A stretch of 64,000 nt of DNA from Ferrimonas futtsuensis DSM 18154 (GTDB lineage Bacteria; Pseudomonadota; Gammaproteobacteria; Enterobacterales; Shewanellaceae). The translations under genes and the position numbers were made by a program. How positions within the stretch are numbered: position 1 is the first letter of the stretch; the number at the start of each line of letters is the position of its first letter. The stretch lies in NCBI RefSeq assembly GCF_000422645.1, contig NZ_AUGL01000001.1, positions 310,001-374,000 of the forward strand, read 5' to 3'. The notes under the pieces were generated by a model. The model was not told the DNA's origin. It saw only the letters and a program-made list of their open reading frames with translations, and did not search any database. Of the stretch, positions 26,168 through 33,923 are shown one piece after another.

Positions 26168-26728
26168 CTAAAGACACACCTCGGTATCCACCGCCAGACG
26201 CCGCTGATGGTCCACCAGGATCATCGGCCTGGGATCAGCCAGTATCACCCGCTCCACCACGGGAAGAGCGGCCGCATCCAGGCCGTTAAAAGGTTCATCC
26301 AACAACAGCCAGCGGGATTGCATGGTCAATGCCCGAAGCAGAGAGGCCTTCTTCTCGGTACCGGTGGAGAGGCTGGCGTAGGTCTTATGCAGATGAGGCT
26401 CCAGCCCCAGTTCGGCGATCAGGCTCTGTTGGAGCTCCGAATCTACCGGGTTGTGCCTGGCCTCAAACGCCAGTACCTCTGCCAGGGTCAGCAGCCCGGG
26501 TGGCGCCAGGCCGTCTGATGCCAATGCCACTTCTCTGCCTGCCCCTGGGACAAACACCACTTTGCCACTGTCGGGTGTCACCGCACCGGCGATGATCTTC
26601 AGTAGCAGGGTCTTACCTCGGCCATTGGGGCCGCTGAGCAGGGTACGGCGGCTGTCGAACCGGGCACTGAAGTTGTCCAGCACCGGGCGACCACCAAACC
26701 CCTTGCTGAGGGCATGACACTCCAGCAT
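26168..26728 (-). CDS. Small ABC transporter ATPase
   Basis: A 186-residue ABC ATPase, near the minimum size for a complete domain. Walker A GPNGRGKT (residues about 33-40), a divergent signature LSTGTEKK in place of LSGGQ, Walker B WLLLDEP and the H-loop VDHQ are all present. RBS AAGGAT precedes ATG 26728. The short size and degenerate signature resemble CcmA-type exporters. The downstream membrane-protein gene is the likely partner. Substrate unknown. Confidence 0.85.
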   Translation of the reverse strand: MLECHALSKGFGGRPVLDNFSARFDSRRTLLSGPNGRGKTLLLKIIAGAVTPDSGKVVFVPGAGREVALASDGLAPPGLLTLAEVLAFEARHNPVDSELQQSLIAELGLEPHLHKTYASLSTGTEKKASLLRALTMQSRWLLLDEPFNGLDAAALPVVERVILADPRPMILVDHQRRLAVDTEVCL

Positions 26729-26832
26729 GGCATCCTTATATCAACCAGTTGAGATAATTGCAGATTACCATTCAATCCATAGAGATTTCTGCGAGAAGAT
26801 GTAACCAGTTCTGACTGAAAAACCCATAAAGA

Positions 26833-26863
26833 AAGCCCCGCCAGCCTAGGCTGTGCGGGGCTT
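26833..26863. terminator. Terminator of the first formate dehydrogenase operon
   Basis: AAGCCCCGC (26833-26841) pairs with GCGGGGCTT (26855-26863); T-rich on both sides (TTTCTTT on the minus strand, TTTTC on the plus strand). It separates fdhC from the ABC ATPase gene. Confidence 0.8.
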
Positions 26864-26897
26864 GGTTTTCCCTTCCGAGGAAAGCGGTATAAACCGA

Positions 26898-27887
26898 TTA
26901 GGCCTTGTACTTCAGGCTGCCGTCGGCTTTGATCTCGTCGTACCACACATTGTGGTGCTGCTTGGCCCAGTTCTCATCACAGTAACCGGACTTCATGCAC
27001 TCCATGCCACCTTCGGACATCACGGTGGCCATAAAGATGTGCACGATGGAGAAGGCACAGATGATGATCGCCGACGCGCCGTGGGCGATGATCGCCAGCA
27101 GGCTCAGGGTGCGGCTGGGCTCGAAGACATTCGGGAACAGCAAGATGGCGCCGGAAGCGACAATCACCGCACCGAACAGCACGAAGGTCCAGAACCACAT
27201 CTTCTCACCGGCGTTGGCAAAGCCAGCGTCCGGGTGCTTGCCCTTGAAGGGGCCAAAGTTGATGTAGCCACCCACCACCATGAACCAATCCAGATCGTAC
27301 TTGGCCGGGATCTGATTCTTGGCCCATTTGATGGTCATCAGCAACCAACCCAACATGAACGGAATCGCCATGTAGTCGTGAATAGGCTTGGCCGCTGCCA
27401 TGATGGCGGCGAAGGTGCCCTGACCCAGGGTTGGCTCAAAGAAGTGACGACCGGCCATCAGCAGCAGACCGGTGATGATCAGCAGCAGACAGGGGATGGC
27501 CCCCAGCCAGTGAATGGCCACGTCCGCCTTGGACCAGCGGAACACCATCTTGCCTGAGTAACCGTCGTGCAACTTGGAGATGCCGTTAACCAGCACGAAC
27601 AGCACAAACACGCCGATCATGCCGAACAGAGCCAGCATCATGCCGGGCGCCAGATACTGCTCACGCACCGGGATGATGCGCTCGTCATAAGTGTTGATGG
27701 GCTTGGCGTGGAACGGGCTCTGGGAGGTGGTGTACCCCTCCTGACCCTGTTGCAGCGCCTGCCATACCACCTCAGTCTGGTTGCCCGCCTGTTGGGCTAC
27801 GGTACCGGGATCATCGGCCGCAAACCCCATCAGCGGCAGCATCAGGGCCACCAGCATCAGCAGAGGTCGTAACAGAGTTTTAGACAT
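26898..27887 (-). CDS. fdhC: Formate dehydrogenase cytochrome b subunit, copy 1
   Basis: A 329-residue membrane subunit. Signal peptide (ending MGFA-AD), a periplasmic N-terminal segment, and about four transmembrane helices with haem-ligand histidines (AIHWLGAIPC, PIHDYMAIPF, AHGASAII, VVHIFMAT-like IVHIFMAT). The C-terminal MSEGGMEC...DENWAKQHHNVWYDEIK block is shared with its paralogues at 32279-33325 and 1890-2852. ATG 27887 follows GGAGAAACTT. It reduces menaquinone or ubiquinone with electrons from FdhB. Confidence 0.93.
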   Translation of the reverse strand: MSKTLLRPLLMLVALMLPLMGFAADDPGTVAQQAGNQTEVVWQALQQGQEGYTTSQSPFHAKPINTYDERIIPVREQYLAPGMMLALFGMIGVFVLFVLVNGISKLHDGYSGKMVFRWSKADVAIHWLGAIPCLLLIITGLLLMAGRHFFEPTLGQGTFAAIMAAAKPIHDYMAIPFMLGWLLMTIKWAKNQIPAKYDLDWFMVVGGYINFGPFKGKHPDAGFANAGEKMWFWTFVLFGAVIVASGAILLFPNVFEPSRTLSLLAIIAHGASAIIICAFSIVHIFMATVMSEGGMECMKSGYCDENWAKQHHNVWYDEIKADGSLKYKA

Positions 27888-27954
27888 AAGTTTCTCCATG
27901 GAGAAAAGGGGCGACTGGCGGCGTCCCGTCCAGCGCCCCTTGGGCCGATGCTAG

Positions 27955-28548
27955 TTAGGCACCCGTCTTGGTGTTAAACACGAAGGCCTGGTTGCCACCG
28001 CGGCTCACCACACGCTCACGGAAGATGGAGGACACAGTGTCCGCATCACCCGCCAGCAGTGCTTTGGTGGAGCACAGCTCGGCGCACATGGGCAGTTTGC
28101 CCTCTGCCAGACGGTTGGCACCGTAGAGCTCGCGCTCCTTGGCACTGCCCGCTTCGACATCGGGGCCACCGGCACAGAAGGTGCACTTGTCCATCTTGCC
28201 CTTGGAACCGAAGGTAGACTGCTTCGGGAACTGAGGGGCGCCGAATGGGCAGGCGTACAAGCAGTAGCCACAACCGATGCAGCGCTCCTTGTCGTGCAGC
28301 ACGATGCCGTCGTCGGTCTTGGAGAACACATTCACAGGGCAAACGGCCATACAGGGCGCGTCGGCACAGTGCATGCAGGCTACGGACAGGGACGCCTCCT
28401 TGCCAACCTGACCATCGTTGATGGTCACTACGCGGCGGCGGGAGATGCCCCATTCCAGGGCACTGTCGTTCTCGTTCTTACAAGCGGTGACGCAGCCGTT
28501 ACATTCGATGCAGCGCTTGGTGTCACACATGAATTTCATGGTTGCCAT
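27955..28548 (-). CDS. fdhB: Formate dehydrogenase FeS (beta) subunit, copy 1
   Basis: A 197-residue protein with four [4Fe-4S] cysteine sets: C13-x2-C16-x2-C19-x3-C23, CMHCADAPCMAVC, CIGCGYCLYAC, and CTFC with a later C-x3-C. It lacks the C-terminal membrane helix of E. coli FdnH, as in the shorter epsilon-type and Shewanella-type enzymes. It links the catalytic subunit to the cytochrome b subunit in the periplasm. Gene order fdhX-A-B-C is preserved in both copies. Confidence 0.93.
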   Translation of the reverse strand: MATMKFMCDTKRCIECNGCVTACKNENDSALEWGISRRRVVTINDGQVGKEASLSVACMHCADAPCMAVCPVNVFSKTDDGIVLHDKERCIGCGYCLYACPFGAPQFPKQSTFGSKGKMDKCTFCAGGPDVEAGSAKERELYGANRLAEGKLPMCAELCSTKALLAGDADTVSSIFRERVVSRGGNQAFVFNTKTGA

Positions 28549-28571
28549 TGAGCTAATCTCCTCTAACGGCC

Positions 28572-31442
28572 TTAAGCTTTAACGATCTGACACAGGGACA
28601 CTTTGGTTTCCTGCATCTGAGTCACCGGGTCATAACCGTAGGTCATGGCGGTGTTGGCAGACTCACCTACCACATAGGGCTTGGTGCTCACGCCACCGCT
28701 CTCCGGATACTGCAGCTCTTCGCCTTCGAAGACACCGGCGAAGTGGTAAGGCATGAAGCACTCACCCTCGATCACACGCTCGGTGACCATCGCCTGCATG
28801 GTCAGCACTGCACCTTCAGGAGACTTGAGCTTGATCTTATCGCCATCACGGATACCGCGGTCAGCAGCGTCGGCAGGGTTGATCTCAACGAACATCTCCT
28901 GCTGCAGCTCGGCCAGCCATGGGTTGGAACGGGTCTCTTCACCACCACCCTCGTACTCAACCAAACGACCTGTGGTGACCACCAGCGGGAACTTCTTATC
29001 CAGGTCCTCTTTGATGACCTTCTGCTGAATGGACTTGTACAGGGTCGGCAGACGGTGAACCTGGCGATCGTCGTACGTGGGGTACTTGGCGATCAGGTCA
29101 CGACGCGGGGTGTACAGAGGCTCGCGGTGTACCGGAATCTCATCGGGGAAGGTCCACACACGTACACGGGCCTTGGCGTTACCGTAAGGGATACAGCCGT
29201 GCTTCATGGCAACACGCTGGATACCACCGGAGATGTCGGTCTTCCAGTTCTTGCCGTCGGCGTGCTTCTTCTCTTCGGCGGTCAGCTCATCCCACCAACC
29301 CAGCTGCTTGAGCATGTCGGCGGTGAACTCTGGGTGACCGTCACCCAGCTCGTTACCCTTGGAGCCTGGGTCTTCAGCCAGGATGTTGACACCGTTGTGC
29401 TCAACACCGAAGCGCGCACGGAAGTTACCGCCACCCTTCATGATGTGCTTGGAGGTGTCATACAGGATGTGGGTGCCTGGGTGCTTAACTTCGGCAGTAC
29501 CCCAGCAAGGCCAAGGCAGACCGTAGGTTTCGCCCTTAGCTGGGCCACCTGGTGCAGCCAGGTCTTCCCAAGAGAAGGTGCCCCAGTTTTCCTGGTGGGT
29601 CTTCAGACGCTCAGGAGACTGACCGGTCATGCCGATGGTCCACATGCCGCGGTTCCACTCGCGGGTGATGTCTTCCACGTTAGGCTGGTCGTTCTGAACG
29701 GAGATGCGCTTGGTGTACTGCTCCGCGAAGCCCAGCTTCTTGGCCAGCAGGTACATGATCTCGTGGTCAGGCTTGGACTCGAACGCAGGCTCAACCACCT
29801 GGGTACGCCACTGGATGGAGCGGTTGGAGGCAGTTACGGAACCATAGGTCTCGAACTGAGTCGCCGCAGGCAGCAGGTAGACACCGTCTTTACGCTGGTG
29901 CATCACACCGGCCATGGTTGGATAGGGATCCACAACCACAACGGCGTCCATCTTGTTCAGGGCTTCACGAACTTCGCGACCACGGGTCTCGGTGTTCACC
30001 GACTGACCCCAGAAGAAGGCCATGCGTACGTTGTCTTTCTGACCCAGCTTCTTGGCATCTTCCAGAACGCCGTCGTGCCAGCGTGAACATGGGATGCCCG
30101 GGGTGTTCATGGGCACCTTGCCCAGGTACTCACCCTGGTCGAACTGGCCTTTCACCCAGTCGTAGTCCAGATCCCAAACGTTGGCCCAGTGCTTCCAGGA
30201 GCCGGTCTTCAGACCGTAGTAGCCAGGCAGGGTGTCGAACAGCAGGCCGATATCGGTGGCGCCCTGTACGTTGTCGTGACCACGGAAGATGTTGGCGCCG
30301 CCGCCGGAGGTACCCATGTTACCCAGGGCCAGCTGCAGGATGCAGTAAGCACGGGTGTTAGCGTTACCTACGGTGTGCTGGGTACCACCCATACACCATA
30401 CGATGGTGCCGGGACGGTGCTCAGCCAGAGTCTTGGCTACGCGCTTCATCTGCTCACCGGTTACGCCGGTGATGTTCTCGACTTCGGCAGGGTGGTAGTT
30501 CTTCACCTCGTCACGGATCATCTCCATGCCGTATACGCGGCGACGGATGAAATCAGGATCTTCCCAACCGTTCTCGAAGATGTGCCACAGCAGGCCGTAG
30601 ATGAAGGGGATGTCGGTACCAGGACGGATGTGCACGTACTCGTCGGCGTGGGCCGCAGTACGGGTGAATCTTGGGTCGACAACGATCATCTTGGCGCCGC
30701 GCTCTTTACCGGTCAGGATGTGCTGCATCGCGACGGGGTGCGCTTCGGCAGGGTTGGAACCGATGAAGATCATGCTCTTACAGTTGTGCATATCGTTGTA
30801 AGAGTTGGTCATCGCACCGTAACCCCAGGTGTTGGCTACACCGGCTACCGTAGTGGAGTGACAGATACGGGCAGAGTGGTCGATGTTGTTGGTGCCCCAC
30901 ATGGCCGCAAACTTACGGTACATGTAACATTGTTCGTTGGAGAACTTAGCGGAGCCCATGAAGAACAGGGCGTCTGGGCCAGACTCTTCACGAATCTTCA
31001 GCATCAGGTCGCCGATCTCGTTGATCGCCTGATCCCAGGACAGTTTCTTCCACTTACCGCCTTCCAGCTTCATGGGGTACTTGACCCGCTTCTCGCTGTG
31101 GCCGTGGTGACGGATGGAGGCACCCTTGGCGCAGTGGCCGCCGCGGTTGATGGGGTGGTCGAAGGCTGGCTCCTGACCGGTCCATACACCGTTCTGCACT
31201 TCGGCGTAGATACCACAACCCACCGAGCAGTGGGAGCAGATGGTACGCTTCACTTCAATCGGCGCGCTGGGATCCACGCTTTGAGACGCTTCAGCCTTAC
31301 GGATCATGCCGGCACCCAGCATGGACGCAGCGGCAATGCCTCCGGTGGTCACACCGGCATTCTTCAGGAATTGACGACGGTTAAGGCCCAGTCCGACCTT
31401 CTTGTCGGCCGCCACAACCTTGGATTGACGTTCCAGTTTCAT
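28572..31442 (-). CDS. fdhA: Formate dehydrogenase catalytic subunit, cysteine type, copy 1
   Basis: A 956-residue twin-arginine-exported enzyme (NRRQFLKNAG) oxidising formate to CO2. FeS cysteines C69, C72, C76 and C104 match the formate dehydrogenase pattern C-x2-C-x3-C. The Mo/W ligand is C194 in HSARICHSTTVAG, where the E. coli enzymes have selenocysteine, so no UGA decoding is needed. The following conserved histidine is present. ATG 31442 follows GAGG; a GTG at 31454 is less likely. Tungstate-uptake genes nearby raise the possibility of W at the active site. Confidence 0.95.
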   Translation of the reverse strand: MKLERQSKVVAADKKVGLGLNRRQFLKNAGVTTGGIAAASMLGAGMIRKAEASQSVDPSAPIEVKRTICSHCSVGCGIYAEVQNGVWTGQEPAFDHPINRGGHCAKGASIRHHGHSEKRVKYPMKLEGGKWKKLSWDQAINEIGDLMLKIREESGPDALFFMGSAKFSNEQCYMYRKFAAMWGTNNIDHSARICHSTTVAGVANTWGYGAMTNSYNDMHNCKSMIFIGSNPAEAHPVAMQHILTGKERGAKMIVVDPRFTRTAAHADEYVHIRPGTDIPFIYGLLWHIFENGWEDPDFIRRRVYGMEMIRDEVKNYHPAEVENITGVTGEQMKRVAKTLAEHRPGTIVWCMGGTQHTVGNANTRAYCILQLALGNMGTSGGGANIFRGHDNVQGATDIGLLFDTLPGYYGLKTGSWKHWANVWDLDYDWVKGQFDQGEYLGKVPMNTPGIPCSRWHDGVLEDAKKLGQKDNVRMAFFWGQSVNTETRGREVREALNKMDAVVVVDPYPTMAGVMHQRKDGVYLLPAATQFETYGSVTASNRSIQWRTQVVEPAFESKPDHEIMYLLAKKLGFAEQYTKRISVQNDQPNVEDITREWNRGMWTIGMTGQSPERLKTHQENWGTFSWEDLAAPGGPAKGETYGLPWPCWGTAEVKHPGTHILYDTSKHIMKGGGNFRARFGVEHNGVNILAEDPGSKGNELGDGHPEFTADMLKQLGWWDELTAEEKKHADGKNWKTDISGGIQRVAMKHGCIPYGNAKARVRVWTFPDEIPVHREPLYTPRRDLIAKYPTYDDRQVHRLPTLYKSIQQKVIKEDLDKKFPLVVTTGRLVEYEGGGEETRSNPWLAELQQEMFVEINPADAADRGIRDGDKIKLKSPEGAVLTMQAMVTERVIEGECFMPYHFAGVFEGEELQYPESGGVSTKPYVVGESANTAMTYGYDPVTQMQETKVSLCQIVKA

Positions 31443-31454
31443 CGAAAACCTCAC

Positions 31455-31652
31455 TTATTGGCCGCGCAGGCTGGCGTAGTAGCTGCGGACATGGTCGGTT
31501 TCACGGTAGCCCTTGTCGGACTCCGCACGCTTCTCTTCGGTGGCAGCGACCGCCTGGGTGCTGGTTACCGCAACCGCTGCGCCTGCAGCGACGGTGCCCA
31601 TTCCCAGGTTCTTCAGAAACGCTCGGCGCGCCTGCTGGGGTTTGTTGGTCAT
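31455..31652 (-). CDS. fdhX: Small twin-arginine formate dehydrogenase accessory protein, copy 1
   Basis: A 65-residue protein of the 'formate dehydrogenase region Tat target' family: RRAFLKNLGMG leader, then a short mature part with the conserved end DHVRSYYASLRGQ. It is encoded directly upstream of fdhA in both local operons and in Shewanella. It is proposed to assist assembly or to be a small subunit; its exact role is not established. RBS GAGG lies before ATG 31652. Confidence 0.88.
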   Translation of the reverse strand: MTNKPQQARRAFLKNLGMGTVAAGAAVAVTSTQAVAATEEKRAESDKGYRETDHVRSYYASLRGQ

Positions 31653-31766
31653 TTGTTACCTCTTTCTAGGTAGACGGGGCTGAATGAGATCAGGCTCCTC
31701 GGTTCGCGAGAACCAGTCACTGCGCCATCACGCTCCAACCCATTTTTTGAGTTTGCTCACATTAGC

Positions 31767-31814
31767 ACCGCCGATTATGCCAGCACCCAAGAGGGAAAAC
31801 GTGATTCAAATCAA
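31767..31814 (-). promoter_or_regulatory. FNR-type box and promoter of the first formate dehydrogenase operon
   Basis: GTGATTCAAATCAA (31801-31814), or TTGAT-TTGA-ATCAC on the minus strand, matches nine of ten defined bases of the FNR box. The minus-strand -10 element CATAAT (31774-31779) puts the start near 31767, so the box centres about 41 bp upstream, as in class II FNR/EtrA-activated promoters. The leader to fdhX is about 115 nt. Confidence 0.65.
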
Positions 31815-32134
31815 CTTTGCTTCTCTCTAATTTTCCAAGAGAAATCATAGGCATTGGGACATATTGACCGCGAATGTTATCAAATTGTGATCACTGGGTC
31901 AGAGTGGGACAAGTGGGGGATATCCCCGCGATAGCCATGGTTATGCCAGCGGGCTTTGAGTCAGGCTTTTTCCGCCAGCAAGTGAAGAATAATCCCCAAA
32001 AAGGGGTAAAAAAAGTGGTCTGGATCGGACTGTTTGCTCACTTTTTGTACAGCAGTTTCCCCTGAGCTGAGGTAACCGCAACAGAATTCGGAAGGTTGGA
32101 CGACCTTTCCCTCCCCTATGCAAGCAGCAAAAGG

Positions 32135-32156
32135 AAAAGACCCCTCTTGGGGCCTT
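32135..32156. terminator. Terminator downstream of the second formate dehydrogenase operon
   Basis: AAAGACCCC-TCTT-GGGGCCTTT forms a 9-bp stem (one G-U pair), with TTTTCC continuing on the minus strand. It lies beyond the duplicated fdhC 3' end and ends leftward transcription. The remaining 31815-32134 sequence holds no credible gene. Confidence 0.65.
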
Positions 32157-32183
32157 TAAATCAGTGTTTTAGCACACAGGAAA

Positions 32184-32325
32184 TCAGGAACGGTACTCGA
32201 TGGAGCCCTCCGCTTTGATTTCGTCGTACCGGAACACGTTGCTGGTGCTGCTCAGCACCGCGCTCACAGCAACTATCATCAAGAACGGTACTCGATGGAG
32301 CCCTCCGCTTTGATTTCGTCGTACC
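32184..32325. repeat. Direct duplication of the fdhC 3' end
   Basis: Bases 32184-32230 repeat 32279-32325 with one mismatch in 47. The second copy is the real 3' end of fdhC copy 2, including its stop codon. The first is an orphan fragment with the same stop, followed by decaying similarity (GGTGCTG...). It looks like a vestige of a local tandem duplication or recombination event. Confidence 0.85.
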
Positions 32326-33325
32326 AGACATTGTGGTGCTGTTTGGCCCAGTTCTCATCGCAGTAACCGGAGACCATACACTCCATCCCCCCTTCCGACA
32401 TCACCGTAGCCATGAAGATGTGCACCACGGTAAAGCCGGTCAGGATGATGGCACTCAGGCCGTGGAGAGTGATCGCCAACAGGCTGCCACTGCGGGTTGG
32501 CTCAACCAGGTCCGGGAACAGCATCACCACTCCGGAACCGATGATGACCAGCCCGAAGATGGTGAAACACCAGAACCACAGCTTCTCGCCGGCATTGGAG
32601 AACCCCGCATCCGGGTGGGCATCCTTGAAGGGCCCGAAGTTGAGGTAACCGCCCACTGTGGTGAACCACTTCAGGTCATAGCCAGCGGGAATGTTGTGCT
32701 TCATCCAGCGCAACATCGCCAGTATGGCCCCGATGGCGAAGGGGATCGCCATGTAGTCGTGGATCGGCTTGGCCATGGCGGCCATAGCGGCCACCGCATC
32801 CTGCCCGAGCCAGGCACCGAACACATAGCGGCCCGCCAGCAGCATCAACCCGGTGATGATCAGCAGCAGGCAGGGGATCGCCATCAGCCAGTGGATAAAG
32901 ACGTCGGTCTTGGGCCAACGCTTCACCATGACATTGGAGAATCCAGCACTGAGCCGCGAAGGACCATTCACCAGCACGAACAGGGCAAAGATCACAAACA
33001 CCCCGAACAGTGCCGCCGCCAGTGCCGGCGCCGTGGTATCACTGCGGGTGGACACCAGCGCCGGGTCATAGGCGTTGATCAGTTGCCCGGCGAAAGGTCC
33101 CTGGGCGGTAGTACGCCCGGACTCACCGGCACGGACCTGGGTCCACAGGGGATCCGGTTCGTTGGTCGCCTGAGCTTCCGCGGCCTGTAACTCCGCCGCC
33201 TGAGCCGCCATCAGCGCCCTGCCCGCCTGCTCCTCGGCATCGGGCGTGGAGGCGTAAACCCCCGCACTCAATACCAGGGCAAGCAGAGGCCAGCACAACA
33301 GGCGCAACAGATTATTGCTTCGCAT
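32279..33325 (-). CDS. fdhC: Formate dehydrogenase cytochrome b subunit, copy 2
   Basis: A 348-residue paralogue of the 26898-27887 product. The N-terminus is longer, with a signal peptide (ending GVYA-ST) and an Ala/Glu/Gln-rich stretch (residues about 30-55) that may be coiled. The transmembrane core and the C-terminal MSEGGMEC...DENWAKQHHNVWYDEIK block are conserved. ATG 33325 follows GGAGGTCGCA and lies 10 nt after fdhB; the frame extends upstream through fdhB as an overlap artefact. Confidence 0.93.
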   Translation of the reverse strand: MRSNNLLRLLCWPLLALVLSAGVYASTPDAEEQAGRALMAAQAAELQAAEAQATNEPDPLWTQVRAGESGRTTAQGPFAGQLINAYDPALVSTRSDTTAPALAAALFGVFVIFALFVLVNGPSRLSAGFSNVMVKRWPKTDVFIHWLMAIPCLLLIITGLMLLAGRYVFGAWLGQDAVAAMAAMAKPIHDYMAIPFAIGAILAMLRWMKHNIPAGYDLKWFTTVGGYLNFGPFKDAHPDAGFSNAGEKLWFWCFTIFGLVIIGSGVVMLFPDLVEPTRSGSLLAITLHGLSAIILTGFTVVHIFMATVMSEGGMECMVSGYCDENWAKQHHNVWYDEIKAEGSIEYRS

Positions 33326-33335
33326 TGCGACCTCC

Positions 33336-33914
33336 TTAGCTGTCCCAGCCCGCTTCCGATGCTCCTCGAACCGCCACCCTCTGGCGGAAGATTTCGGAGA
33401 TGGTCTCGGCATCACCGGCCAGCAGCGACTTGGTGGAGCACACCTCGGCGCAGAAGGGCAGCTTGCCCTCGGCGATGCGGTTAACACCGTAGAGCTCCAG
33501 TTCCTTGGCCGAGCCGGGCTCGGCGTCGGGACCACCGGCGCAATAGGTGCACTTGTCCATCTTGCCCTTGGATCCGAACACCGACTGTTTCGGGAACTGC
33601 GGCGCGCCGAAGGGGCAGGCGTAGAAGCAGTATCCGCAACCAATGCACTTATCCTTGGAGTGACGGACAATGCCGTCGGCGGTGCGCTCGAAGCAGTCCG
33701 CCGGACACACCGCCATGCAAGGGGCATCTGAACAATGCATGCAGGCCACCGAGATGGAGGCCTCCTTACCCACCTGACCGTCGTTGATGGTCACTACCCG
33801 GCGGCGCTGAATGCCCCACTCCAGGGCGGAGTCGTTCTTACTCTTACAGGCGACCACGCAACCGTTACACTCGATGCAGCGCTTGGTGTCGCAGAGGAAT
33901 TTCATCGTTGCCAT
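33336..33914 (-). CDS. fdhB: Formate dehydrogenase FeS (beta) subunit, copy 2
   Basis: A 192-residue four-cluster ferredoxin nearly collinear with copy 1 (27955-28548), with the same cysteine sets CIECNGC, CMHCSDAPCMAVC, CIGCGYCFYAC and CTYC plus a late C-x3-C. It differs mainly at its C-terminus. No membrane anchor. It starts with MATMKF 9 nt after fdhA. Confidence 0.93.
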   Translation of the reverse strand: MATMKFLCDTKRCIECNGCVVACKSKNDSALEWGIQRRRVVTINDGQVGKEASISVACMHCSDAPCMAVCPADCFERTADGIVRHSKDKCIGCGYCFYACPFGAPQFPKQSVFGSKGKMDKCTYCAGGPDAEPGSAKELELYGVNRIAEGKLPFCAEVCSTKSLLAGDAETISEIFRQRVAVRGASEAGWDS

Positions 33915-33923
33915 GGAGCCTCC

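Noticed and set aside
28572-31442. Selenocysteine-type formate dehydrogenase
   Set aside because: The ligand codon is a cysteine codon in both copies and no in-frame UGA is present, so no Sec decoding is needed.
31874-32065. Short plus-strand frame in the gap between the two fdh operons
   Set aside because: No RBS, no recognisable sequence, and located over a regulatory region.
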